Notes: generated by a model not told the origin, from the letters alone. 64,000 nt of DNA from Carex sylvatica (GCA_964058845.1 CAXKVR010000240.1:59717-123716), one strand, 5' to 3'. Counted from the stretch's first letter, positions 47,301 to 59,120 are shown. A program made the numbers and translations.

Positions 47301-47760
47301 GTGATCACCATACACGGTGAACACCATATCCTGTCCTTTGCCAGTAAAGATATCGAGCACCACATTACGGGTACGCGACCCGAACTCAACTCCCTGTGAA
47401 TGGAGCACCTCACGAGCCAGATCAGGCGAGGACACCACAACGAGGTTGCGGACCCCCATCCGAAGCAGGAAAATCTCACCAAACTTCTTTGCCATGGTCA
47501 TCAGATTCTTGTGGTTCAGATCATCCCCCACCTACAAATCATTACAAATCAAGTTAGAATGCATGCACATTTTCAATGTATAAGTCTAGGTTAATTTGGA
47601 TTGTGAGAATACCCACCTGTAGCCAATTGCCAACGATCGGCATAGGATAGGGGCCAGGTGGCAGCTTGAACCGCTTGCCAGTGAGCTTGGAGACGACAAT
47701 AGCGAGAACAATGGCAGCAAAGAGACCCAAAAGGGCCTTCTCAAGTAAAGCGAGATCCAT
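43575..47760 (-). CDS. Cinnamate 4-hydroxylase (CYP73A)
   Basis: Six minus-strand exons: 47760-47617, 47531-47253, 47106-46745, 46145-46024, 44304-43917 and 43782-43575, joining to 500 residues (family about 505). It starts with a membrane anchor (about 5-27) and the proline hinge PPGPYPMP. It then shows [12 protein letters not shown], the I-helix AAIETT (about 302-307), Glu359-x-x-Arg362 in ETLR, FRPERF, and the haem loop [10 protein letters not shown] with Cys about 443. By family it hydroxylates trans-cinnamate to p-coumarate in the ER, early in the phenylpropanoid pathway. The C-terminus (VVCMPRN) is divergent. The two introns at the KK and NVA|A positions are the usual ones; three others are extra. 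Intron 4 (44305-46023) is 1.7 kb. No disabling change is visible. Confidence 0.93.
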
Positions 47761-47825
47761 TGGAACTAGTACCAATGGAAGAAGAGAAGTGGTGAGGTGG
47801 GTGTGTTGCTCTGAATTTTAGAGTG

Positions 47826-47833
47826 TTTTATAG
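47826..47833 (-). promoter_or_regulatory. TATA box of the C4H gene
   Basis: The minus strand reads ctctataaaacac about 65-75 bases before the ATG at 47760, an excellent match and position. Confidence 0.7.
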
Positions 47834-48196
47834 AGGGAAAAGGATGGAGATTTGATTAAGGCAGTGGCGGAAGGAGACGACTTTGACTAATTTGTAAAAT
47901 TTATGGAGTAATTTTGCAAATTTCAGTAAGAGGACTTTTACTCATGTGACTTGGTTATCAATGGAGATTCCGTTCTGAAGTGGGAGTATGAAATCAAATA
48001 ATTTTATCTTTCTTAAAACAACTCGGAGGCTAATTTAGAGTTTGATAAGTTTACCAATTCAATCATCTAAGGTAACTTAAATTTTGAATATTCTATTTTC
48101 TGACCAAATTGGACAAATGAATTTTAATCTACGGTCCAGATGAAAACAAAATTTAAGACACCGTTTGGACCGTTTCAGAATTGATCCACTGGAGTC

Positions 48197-48376
48197 GGAA
48201 TTCGTATCCTCTGAGATATCTCATATTTTGCGTGACTTTATGGAAATCTCAACCGTTCAAATACGTTATGCACGACTCTCAAAGCTCAAATAATACTGGC
48301 CCCTGCGCTATCCCCGAATAGGAACCGGACACGTCGGTCACGCAAAATATGAGATATCTCAGAGGATACGTATTCC
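48197..48376. mobile_element. 180-bp MITE upstream of C4H, copy 1
   Basis: Left end ggaattcgtatcctctgag and right end mirror, with ctgagatatctcatattttg extending inward. Flanking 7-mers tggagtc are identical. A second copy begins 15 bp away. Confidence 0.8.
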
Positions 48377-48391
48377 TGGAGTCACGTGTTT

Positions 48392-48570
48392 GAATTTTTA
48401 TTCTCTGAGGTATCTCTTATTTTGCGTGACTTTTTGGAAACTTACAACCGTTCAAATACGTTCCGCACGAATCTCAAAGCTTAAATAATACGGGGTTTTT
48501 GCGCTGTCCCCGATAGGCACCGGACACGTCGATCAGGCAAAATTTGAGATATCTCAGAGGATATGCACTC
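48392..48570. mobile_element. 180-bp MITE upstream of C4H, copy 2
   Basis: Tandem relative of the preceding element in the same orientation, sharing ttttgcgtgactttttgg, caaatacgtt and ccggacacgtcg. It is more diverged at its left end and lacks a clear target duplication. Confidence 0.75.
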
Positions 48571-49298
48571 AGCCGAGGACAGTTGGGTTTGACTTGGTCT
48601 TGTACGGCTGGGTTGAGTCTGTTCAAAGAAAAACAGAGTTGTACGATTAAAGAGTTGGTAGGGATTTTCTGTGGCGATTACGGAACCGTTAGGTGATGCG
48701 ACGATTAGCCTATTTCTTTCTATTCCATTTTTTTTTTTTTTATGATCTATCTTCTTGTTGGATTAATCAATTGCCATCAATTATCTGTATAGTTCTGCTT
48801 CTTTTATTTTTAGCATGGTTGTGTGTTTTTGCAAATTTACATGCCAATATTTTTTCATGTATATTTAGAGATTTAAAGTTTAGAAAAAAAAAAAATTACT
48901 ATTGTAAGATATGCTAATGTTACGAAATGAATGACAGTATTGATAACTGTAAAAGTTTCTCGTTGGTCTTAACATTTTTTTTTTATGTCATCAAAATAAA
49001 TTAAATATGCGTCATCTATAAAAAATACTAGATTTATCACTATCTAAAATAATCCTGATGTTCATATTTTGTTATATTTTACAACAAAATAATTTAATTT
49101 TAATGCTTTCTCAAGATTATGTACTTGAGAAATGCTAAATTTTGTGCACTCTCTAATAATTGACCCGCCACATACTATAAGCTTACTAGTGTTGTCTGAG
49201 AAAAATTTGTTTCTGCGTAGTGCATTCAGCCAAGTACATTCACCACTTCAAAACAAATTTTTAAGTACATTTACAATTATTATTTCTGACTTTTTCAC
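48571..49298. other. Intergenic, no gene recognised
   Basis: No coding signature. Contains poly-T and poly-A runs near 48727 and 48882. Confidence 0.35.
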
Positions 49299-49308
49299 AG
49301 ATATTTGA

Positions 49309-50266
49309 CCGACATTTTTATAAATACTCAAATAAAAAAATAAATTATTAAGAATAACAGTATTGGTGAAAAAATTTAAAAAATATTCAAATCGCCTCAA
49401 AATTCAGCGGTTAATCGTGAAAATTGACTGACATGCAGTTTTGACTTCGTCGAAAAGGACTGTGAAGTTTCATACAAAATCTTCGAACAAGTCTTGAGAT
49501 ATCGGCTCTCAAAAATTGCCCGAATTGTTGAATATTTCATTCTGAGTCCAACTTTGCACATCTGATTAACATAGTAAAACACCTTCAAGAATTGTGAAAT
49601 TTGACTGACATGCAGTCTTGATATCGTAGAACAGGAATGTAAAGTTTCATACAAAATCTCCGAACATGTCGTGAGATATCGGCTCTCAAAAATTACCCAA
49701 ACTGCTGAATATTTCATTCTGAGCCCAACTTTGCATATCTGGTTAACATAGCAAAACACCTTCAAAAATCGTGAAAATTGACCGACATGCAGTTTTGACA
49801 TCGTCAAAAATGACTATGAAGTTTCATACAAAATCTCCGAACAGGTCTTAAGATATCTAGCAGTTCGGGCAATTTTCACGATTTTTGAAGGTGTGTTGCT
49901 ATGTTAATCAGATGTGCAAAGTTGGGCTCAGAATGAAATATTCAGCAGTTCGGGCAATTTTTGAGAGCCAATATCTCAAGACATGTTCGGAGATTTTGTA
50001 TGAAACTTCACAGTCCTTTTCGATGATGTCAAAACTGCATGTCGGTCAATTTTCACGATTTTTGAAGGTGTTTTGCTATATTAACCAGAGGTGCAAATTT
50101 GATTTGAAAAAAAAAAAAAATCTCGGACCGCAGAATTTCGGAGCGGTTGGGAATTAAAATTCGGAACCGCCGAATTTTGAGACGGTTTGAGCATTTTTAA
50201 ATTTTTTCACCAACTCTGTTATTCTTAATAATTTATTTTTTTATTTGTATATTTATAAAAATGTCG
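49309..50266. mobile_element. 958-bp Mutator-like foldback with 177-bp repeats
   Basis: Ends ccgacatttttataaata and its mirror, flanked by a perfect 10-bp duplication agatatttga (49299-49308 and 50267-50276). The left arm holds about two and a half tandem units of 177 bp (gaaaattgac-type starts at 49419, 49596 and 49773). The right arm holds about one unit inverted. A GC-rich accgc/gcggt module sits near the right end. The long frames on both strands come from the repeat, since 177 is a multiple of three. Confidence 0.85.
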
Positions 50267-50612
50267 AGATATTTGATGAGGGATAGAACTTTTTGCTCAG
50301 AAAATGAAAAAGAAAAAATGAACGCTGTAATTCGGGACAATTTTTTTTTTTTTTTGTTTTTTGTTTTTTTCCTTTGCCCCTTCCCCTTCCTGTGTCTTTC
50401 TTTTTTCTTTTTCTTTTTTGAACTTTTCATTCTATAGGCAGCTGATTGGGTGCATTATAGCATTTTATCTTTCATTTAAAAATCTTAAAATTAACCACTT
50501 TCTTGTAAAGGTAACTAATGCTTCGATCTATTTCGAAATTTTGGAGCGTGATGACGTATTCAAGAGAATATAGATCGTACGTACAAAGATATAATGGTAG
50601 GTATACTTATAT

Positions 50613-51025
50613 GAGTAGAACTAGGGTGTTCTTAAGCTCACCAAAGTGTTTGGTGAGCTTAACTTTTAAATCTCTCAAATCGGTTTTAAATGGTGAATCT
50701 GAATTATTGGAACCCGTCTACTTTAAAAGTGATGTCTCTTCACGTGAAAATTTTAAACATTCGAATTAATTCACAATAAAGTCAATCGGTCAAAATTAGA
50801 ATGTTAATAAATTAATTTTAGTGCATTTATTTTTTGAATGTTTTTTGACCGCTTGACTTTATATTAAATTAATTCGAATGTTTAAATTTTTCACATGTAG
50901 ACGCATTACTCGTAAGGTAGACGGACTTCAATGGTTCGAATTTATTATTTGAAACTGATTTGATGAGTTTTAGAGTTAAGCTCACCAAACACTTTGATGA
51001 GCTTAAGAACACCCTAGTTCTACTC
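50613..51025. mobile_element. Foldback MITE family A, best-preserved copy
   Basis: A 413-bp full-length palindrome from gagtagaactagggtgttc to its exact mirror. A perfect 9-bp duplication, tacttatat, lies at 50604-50612 and 51026-51034. This copy defines the family. Confidence 0.9.
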
Positions 51026-51037
51026 TACTTATATTAT

Positions 51038-51225
51038 CTTTTGAGTTAATGAATCTCAACAGTTGATTTTAAACGAAATCAATTCGGCTCCTGCTTATAA
51101 TTAAGGGGCCTTTAATATTAGTACGGATCTAGTCTGTACGAATTTTAAAGCAAATCAGATAGTTGAAATTCATTAACTCAAAAGATTTCCTTTTGACTTA
51201 ATGCAGAGGATACGAATTCGGTATA
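51038..51225. mobile_element. MITE related to 37656-37873
   Basis: Shares atcttttgagttaatga, its mirror, and cttaatgcagaggatac with the element upstream of the coiled-coil gene. It directly abuts the preceding foldback element. Confidence 0.6.
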
Positions 51226-52714
51226 CTCGACTCTGTTGCAGAAAATTTTCGATGTACAGGTATTTTTTTTCTCTAATTGCAGCAAGATATCATTATTTAT
51301 CCTGTAATTTGAGTTCCTTGACGTAACAATATTTATGTGTGAAAAAATAATTTTTAGTTTAGTAATTAAGACAATATAGTTTGTGTGAAAAGTTATTGGT
51401 TCAAAATTTAATTTGAATATTTTTTGTGTTTAATATTAAATTTCTTCATTCTTATCATTATTATGAAAAAAATAGCTACAAGAAGTAGATTAATATAACA
51501 TGAAAATGGTCAAATCTAAATCTTCAATTGAACAATTAAAAACCATTTTTTGTGTTATAAATGGTGATTCTAACTTCTATAAGTAAATTGAGGAATTAGT
51601 AATTTACATTATCTCATGCTCTCTCCTCTGATTTGAGACAATCAATATTTTTATTTTCATGTATGAATTTTCATACGGTACTAATGTTGCTTTAATTCAC
51701 GATATAATTGTATTATTGTGTAATACAAATGAGAAAGAGGTGTTTTATGTAGGTTAGCGTAAAGTTTTGATTCAACATATTTTATTTAGATATTATGAGA
51801 TATTTATTTATGTGATATTATTAGATATTTATTTATTATGAGATATTATGAGATATTTATTTATGTTTCGATTAATAACTAGATTACAATTTTATTACAT
51901 GAGAAAAAAAAAAATAAAGCAGCCAAATATCCTTTAAATATTCTTTAAAGATTCTGTTATATGGTTATCGATTATTATTGTTTTTTTTTTAATATCTCTA
52001 GATCTCGGTTGCTTGGTGTGAAAGGAATTTGAACGGCATCAAATACTTATGTATTTAACTATTTAAATATATTATTTGAAGTTTATTTGTATAAGATCAT
52101 AAAAAAAGTTGAAAAAAATCCATATGATAGTTATTGATTTTCTTAACATTTGAATTTAAACGCCACGGTTCTCACAATATCATATAAAAGGTTAAACGGT
52201 CATAACTATTTCGTTTATGAGCATCTACATCTCTGAAATTCTTGAAGTTTCTAATATAATTTTAGGGATGTGGGAGGGTTTCTTATTTAAAAACTATGCA
52301 TGAAGAAATTGTTTATAAACTCCATGATGGTCAAATGATTAGCTCAAATTACTTCTCATTTTTAATTTATTGCTGTGGCTTAATAAAAATTCTAAACTTA
52401 ATTTCAGGGATGTGAGAGATAGAAATTTTAGAGATCATAATTTCTAAAAAGTAGTTAAGAGTTATTTAGAAACTCATTTAAATTGCTGGGATGTAGATGC
52501 TCTAAGAGTTTAAACGTGCACAAGCTAACCACTTTTAATATTCAAAATTATTTCGTTTATAGTAATGAAAATATTACTTTTTCTTTGTTTTTATTAAAAT
52601 AAAATAAACTGTTACTCTCATATAATGTTCAACAAACGGTAGCTCAAATGTAGTCCTGCTGACATTATTATTGTATTTGACTATTTTTTAGACTGGTGTA
52701 ATTGAAGATAACAA
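51226..52714. other. Intergenic, no gene recognised
   Basis: AT-rich. Contains a possible SINE fragment at about 51345-51430 and direct repeats of gagatatttatttat at about 51780-51865. Confidence 0.4.

Positions 52715-52768
<54 letters not shown>
52715..52768. repeat. (ATT)n microsatellite
   Basis: An uninterrupted run of att/tta triplets of about 54 bases, likely polymorphic. Confidence 0.9.
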
Positions 52769-54622
52769 TACTATTATTATTAAATAAGTTAAAAGAGAAA
52801 GAACAAATAATATTGTGCATCTGCACATGAGTAATATGTCATGATTTGGTCACGTAATGTTACGGCACGTGACTAAAGTTTATTTTTACATACCGTGAGT
52901 AAAATAATGAAGGACATTCACATCACACGAATAATCACATCATGTTTGACCACACGTGACGTGATAAATTGCGTTTAATTATTGTTTTCAAGTTTTAAGT
53001 TAATTAAAAAAAAAGAACAAAATATATGCAAAAATAAAAAATTATTACAAAATAAATATAATTAAAAAATAATGTTAAGAAAATCAATCACGTTACGTAA
53101 CGTGATCGAGTCAAATTTACATGACTTAACTTAATACGATGGAACTGATAACAGTGTGATTAATTTCCTTTCTCCAATACAAATGTATCAAAGTGTAGCT
53201 ATTTATTAGTACTATCTTTCTTGCAACTTGAACAAAGAAGAATTATTTTCATTTAATTCAATTTTCTAGGATCAGACGCCCTTCTCAGATAAGTAAAATA
53301 TAATTCCAAAAGTTGTAGGATATATAAGAAAATTTCACCATAAACTTTTCAAATGCACACTGAGCATGAGCTGTATATAAGTTGACCAATTTGGAGTCAA
53401 AATCAGAACTTGGTGTATGCAACTAAACTTTGCATATTTAAACAAAAAATTTGTGGGCTATTTCACTGGCTGCTTTGACAAACAAAAACCATTTAAAAAA
53501 CAAATATTGGTGGTTGGTGGCTGCATGGCGCGTTCTGATATTGGATCTAAATTAAGTGCACACATGTAAGGTGAGAAATATATATAATTCTGCGCATTGA
53601 ATTTAAAATTAAGGAAACTAATGAATTTATACAAGATTTTAAATTTTCTTGTCTGCACAATGTGCAAACCAACTGATTAAAGTTTTCTTTAAGAAACTTA
53701 ATTAAATAGGCAAAACCTCAATGTGCACATGTACAATTTTTTAGGGGCATATTGGCAAATCTTTCACAAACTTGAGATTTACGAGGATTCAACAAATTAA
53801 GTTCAAAAATCGTACCATCTTCATATATATATAATTTGTAAAAATCGCCAGAAAACTTGAATACAGTTCGTTTTATGAAAGTGTAAATAATATCTAAAAA
53901 ATAGATGATAATCAATCATTTACCATTTAATGGGATAATTAGAACTAATATACGCATTTTGCTATTTCTAAAGTGATAACCATTCTTATTCAAGCATATC
54001 TGCATCATGTTATTATTATACTATACACATGTTAAGAACTGTTAGGCTGTGCTCCAATTAGGAGTAGAAATCCTTCATTAAAAGAAAAGAAGGAAAGACG
54101 CTCTCAGATCGGAGTTGTCCGTCACTTTTACTCGCTTCAGAAACGAAAAAATCGAAGAGAAGAGAAAAAAAAAACGCTACTGCTGCAGGGGTAACTCTAC
54201 ATACAAAGATCTAAAATTTATCCTTCTGATTCGGGATGTAGACAGAGAAACGAACCGCTCGTGTTCCTTTCTTCGTCTTCCGTCCCCTTCCTCTGTGTGA
54301 CAGGTTTCTGGAGCACACCCTCAGTCTTCAGATCTGACATTATATTTATTTATTTTTAAACATGACAGCTTGGAATTTTTTATACTATTTAATCATTTTA
54401 AATTGGTTGCGTACGTGGGTAACATGTCAATCTGTGGAAGCAGGAAGAGGACTCAGTTTTAATGAGTATAATTTAATGAGTATAAACTATCAAGTCAAAA
54501 TGGAAAATCGGACAGCTTTTTATTATAAATAAAAAGTAGAATGCGAAATGGTACAACTACTCCCCTATCTGAGGCTCTGAGAAACAGTTGACTTTCAATA
54601 GCCCCAAGTTTTGATCTTATGG
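52769..54622. other. Intergenic, no gene recognised
   Basis: AT-rich sequence with acgtaacgtg-type short palindromes near 52850 and 53090 similar to the start of the window. No coding frame is recognised. Confidence 0.4.
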
Positions 54623-54639
54623 GTTACTAACCTGTCTCA

Positions 54640-55018
54640 CAGTAACAAATAAATTATTCAGATTCAGTTTATCGAGATTAAAAATTCGTGATTTAAAATA
54701 AATTATTCAGATTTAGTTTATCGAGATTAAAAATTCGTGATTTGAAAATAATTCAGGTATAATTTAGAAATAATTCGAAATTATACCAGATCAAAGATCT
54801 CAGTCCTACAAGAGAGAAAAAAAAATCCCAAAAAATGTTTTGAGAAAAATTCACAAAAAATTCACTAATAATTCGTAAAATTCGTAAAATTCACGAATTA
54901 TTTGGGTTTAATTCGGTCAAAGTTCAGTCAACGGAATAATTCGGCGTTCGGTTTGACACCACCAAAAAACAAATTTTTCGGATTTAATTCGCAAATAATT
55001 CACGAATCTTGTGACTAT
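54640..55018 (+). mobile_element. ATTCG-rich repeat, copy 2
   Basis: Runs from cagtaacaaataaattatt to cttgtgactat. It is flanked by direct repeats gttactaacc[t/a]gtctca (54623-54639 and 55019-55035), 16 of 17 identical. A duplicated 50-bp segment near the left end makes it longer than copy 1. Confidence 0.75.
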
Positions 55019-55035
55019 GTTACTAACCAGTCTCA

Positions 55036-55599
55036 TATTTCGGATTAGGTTACTCTATTATTTGATTAATTTCGGATGGTTTAATTTAAATTTGTAAAAA
55101 ATTTAAAGTGGTTTTCATATTTTAAATAAGCATCAATATTATTTTTTATTCGGTTGGGACTATGCTATCTTATGCAGTACCGCAGGGATATTATTTCTAA
55201 TTTCATGGTATTATACATTTTGAAGAAAAAGAAGATATGATTTTTTTTTATTTACGTTTATTTCTTGTTGAAACCATTAATTTATTTTTATTTACTTGAG
55301 GATAGTAACAGTACACATGCATCTTAATTTAATGAATTTTGATTAATGCCGCATATATTTGATGTCTCAAAAAATAAAAAAATTATAGATATTTTTTTTC
55401 ATTTAAGTATATATGATAAATGTTCAGATTCTAGTATAATTTTTTTTTATCAATATTACTACTATTAAATTGAACCGTTTCATAATAATTTTTATTTAAA
55501 TAATTTAAGTGTTAAGTCGAAAACAATTAATTCATATAATATGTTATCGTCAAAATAAATAATTTAAGTTTTAAATAATTTTTATTACTACTAAAATAT
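55036..55599. other. Intergenic, no gene recognised
   Basis: AT-rich, no feature recognised. Confidence 0.35.
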
Positions 55600-55770
55600 T
55601 CTATCCTTTCGCAATAAATTTTTGGACACTTTTCGCGAGAGAAAAAACACATTTATGACTGTACTCCGTCGCGAAAAGTACCGTCACTAATAGAAAAGGC
55701 ACGTTTATGACAGTATTCCGTTGCGAAAAGTCACTTTTTACTCTCGCGAAAAATACCTACCTTGTTGCAG
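55600..55770. repeat. Possible CACTA subterminal repeat remnant
   Basis: Two direct copies of a gacngtattccgt-gcgaaaagt motif and inverted ctctcgcgaaaa/ttttcgcgagag arms resemble subterminal regions of CACTA transposons. The terminal motif itself is not clearly present. Confidence 0.3.
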
Positions 55771-57830
55771 CACTACATCATATTCAAATGAGATAAATTT
55801 TTCCATCATTAAATTAATTAAACCATAACTCCTTTAACTTTTAATATAGTATATATTAAATTTGAATCAATTTAAAATGGACTATTAATTATTCAAATGA
55901 TTTCACCTAAAAGTTGGACCCTTTCCATTTTATTTTCAGATAAGATAAATTTTGTCAGCATGATTGACATTTCAATGGATTTCTTTACCAAGTTTCTTCT
56001 TCAATAAGTAAGAAAAGTAAAGCCGATGATCTCCAACAACTCAAGAATTAAAACGACATTATAATTAATAAAGAATTGGAAGTACAACAATGGATTTTTA
56101 TTAGTAGGTAAACCATTGTTTACAGATTTAGATAGAGAAATATATATATGAACAACCTTCTCATATAAGCAATTCATGTTAAAGAAACTCTAGATATATA
56201 ATTACATGGAGTGAGGTAGGGGTGCAAACGGTTCGGATAATATCCGTTAGTATTCAAAAATTAGATACGGATATTTGATATTTGTATATTTGTATTCATA
56301 TACGGACATAAATTATCTGTATCTGAATAGTAGATATATATATTATGAAAATATTTATGTATATATCTACGAATATCTAATATCTGATCGATCGACTTGT
56401 ACTATAAATTTATGTTTATATTTTCAAAGTTTAAACAATTGATCAAAACTGTCAAGCATGATCTCTTTATAAAAATCTTACCTTTCAACAAACCGTTATA
56501 GATTTTAATGACTCTTTTGAAAAGTTGGAGAAAAACTAAAATTTTAAATTAAGATATAGACAATCGGATTGAATACAATACCAAAATATATAAGAAAATT
56601 CTGACAAAGAATCACACAATAATATAATTCAATCCATGTATTAATAAATTAGACACCACACAATAGTGAAGCAATCATTTGAAGCATTATATACATTACT
56701 TTTATATAATCTAATAAAAATGTGAACCATTAGATTGTACAAATCATAGGATCAAACAAATAACATTACATTTGATGTGGCATAACACTTTTTTTCATTA
56801 TTGCATTTTATCATTTTAGTTGGTAAATTTTGTACATGGGATTCATTTTACCAATTGACCATGATGCAATAATACAAATTAATTAATAAGCAGTAGGTTC
56901 ACATGTTGAACTCAACTTGGCATCCCTTTCCAACACTTAGGTCACTGCTTACAGCTTACAGCTTACCATGTGATATGTGGTTTACATATAATATAAGAAA
57001 GGGGCTGATTGCATTCTCCATTTTCTTTTCCCAGAAGATTTCTCCAGGTCCCAAAAAGAAAAAGAAAAAAAGTGAGGATCTAAGCAAGGCAAAATGCAAA
57101 CTCAGATAAATGGAAATTAATCGGCAGATGCGAAATAAATCTGAAGATAATACGATTTTTTTCTTAAACTTAAAGAGTCTTATTTATCATTATTCAAGTA
57201 CTTAAAGAGATATCATTTATATAAGTTGTGATATGAAACTTAAAAAATTTCACCATTATTTATCCAGCTAAGGAGCTTTGTTTTTGTTCTTCTTTTTCTT
57301 TTTTTTGCCTTGAGTTGTTATAAATCTCATATGACATCATTCTAATTTTGAATATCATTTATTCATTTTCACTTCAAATTATGGAATTAGCAATTCTCCA
57401 TTGATAACAAAAAGTTATCAAGCTCTCGAAAATTTTAATCATAATTCAAATAATTTGTGGTACTTGATGACAAAAATTATTGGAGTTGTTGGTTCATATT
57501 TTACACTAGTCTCCAAACTTTTTGCTCTAAGACTAATGCATTTCCAACCAAGCATAATTGAAACTTTACAAGTAAAATTTTATTATTTCCCCTTCATTTA
57601 ATGATTAAAAAAGACCGTATATATCAAAACAAAGATGATCATAGAAAGGTGCAAACACTATAAGTTAAATATCAGCGTAATGATAAGTTTGTAATTTCAA
57701 AATAATCCAACAAAGTCTAAATCATGGTTTGGGTATAATGTGAAATAATTTGATGTTTCCAAATCAAATAATAATATGTTATACTATAAATAAAAATTGA
57801 GTGAGGCTACAATGCTTTGCAATGCACACC
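55771..57830. other. Intergenic with a hAT-like left end
   Basis: At about 56217 the sequence taggggtgcaaacggttcgg is a typical hAT terminus followed by ggatat-rich subterminal repeats to about 56400, but no partner end was found. The rest shows no coding or repeat signature. Confidence 0.4.
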
Positions 57831-57835
57831 TATCT

Positions 57836-58144
57836 ATTCACAAGATTTGCGAATTAAATCTGAATAATTAGTGTTTTTTTGTGATGCCGAACCGAACGCT
57901 GAATTATTCAGTTGACCGAATTAAATTCGAATAATTCGTGAATTTTACTATTTTTTTTTCTGAATTTTACGAATTATTCGCAATTTTTTTCCATTACATT
58001 TTTATTTTTATTTTTGCTCTCTTGCAGGACTGAGATTTCTGGTCCGAATAATTTCAAATCATTCTCAAATTATATCCGAATTATTTTCAAATCACAAATT
58101 TTTGATCTCACCGAACTGAACACAAATAATTCATTTGTCACTAT
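57836..58144 (-). mobile_element. ATTCG-rich repeat, copy 3 (inverted)
   Basis: Read on the minus strand it runs from an ataGTgacaaatgaatt-like start, through cagaaatctcagtcctgca, to a cttgtga end, in the order of the other two copies. Flanking sequences share a ctatcta core and match imperfectly over about 12-14 bases. Confidence 0.6.
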
Positions 58145-58428
58145 GCATCTATCTAGTATGCTCGATACACTTTGTGTCAAGATGCACGCTGGATGAAAAT
58201 CAAAGCACATTCAACAATTGTTGTATTGAAGCACACTAGCTAGATATAGGTACGTCGAAAAACACTATACCCCCACTCATAAAAAATTATAGTTTACATT
58301 AATAATGTTAAATAAATAGTTTGATGTTCGTTCAATAAGATAAATTCGAAAATAATTTGAAAAGATGATAAAAATATAATGCATATATTTTTTTAGAAGC
58401 TTGAGCAGAGCCTCTAATCATCCTAGGA

Positions 58429-58629
58429 ATTCAGATTTAGTGAACTAATTCAATCTTTGGATTTTAAATCTAAACTGTCTAATTCAAATCCGCAATAATC
58501 TATCCGAAGTGGAGTGCACACATTCCAAAATATAAGTTTGAATCATAAAGCAATCTCGAATAACAGATTCAAATCGAACAGTCCCGATTCAAAACTCAAA
58601 GATTGGGTTAATTTAGGGGATGCGGACCC
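58429..58629. mobile_element. 201-bp MITE with 11-bp target duplication
   Basis: Partly palindromic (aattcaatctttgg and caaagattgggtt). A perfect 11-bp duplication, tcatcctagga, occurs at 58418-58428 and 58630-58640. Confidence 0.75.
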
Positions 58630-58879
58630 TCATCCTAGGAGCAAAGAAGAGAGTATACACCAACTACCAAGAAGAAAGTTACAAGCTAGATTGTTTTAAA
58701 GATTTGTTCAACATTTTGAATGAACTGGTTTCTGTCAACAACAATAGATTAACAACAAATTAATGGTTAGTTTGCAGAAGAGCCCCTGAACTTCCTTAAA
58801 ACAATGCCATATTTCATCCCCCACCTGACTAGTATTACAATCACATAATATTAATAAATAAAACTGCCAGATTTTGGTG

Positions 58880-59120
58880 ATATGGGACTAGTGGTTTGCT
58901 CCCGGGTACTTTGGGCCGGGTCGGGCATGGCAAAACCTATGGTATACGTCGGGTACAACGGGTACACGGATAAACGGGCATGGGCATCACGGGTTTAATT
59001 TTGAAAACTTTTGTCCATTCCGTTTCATACCTGTGCCCGTCTCGGGTTCGGAAGCCGGGCGGTTCAGGTAAGAGGGCTGAACGGTTCGGGTAGGGGGACG
59101 GTCCGGTCTGAATTTTTTTT
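58880..59120. repeat. GC-rich hAT subterminal region
   Basis: Dense gggccgggtcggg, acgggtacacgg and ggttcgggta motifs, unlike the AT-rich surroundings and typical of the subterminal region of plant hAT elements. It lies 3' of the transposase pseudogene and probably belongs to the same element. The outer terminus is not resolved. Confidence 0.45.

Noticed and set aside
49397..50157. Open frames of 136 and 90 codons with repeated KLHVGQFSRFLKVF-like segments
   Set aside because: They lie inside a foldback element and repeat because its 177-bp unit is a multiple of three. Similar frames on opposite strands reflect the inverted arm.
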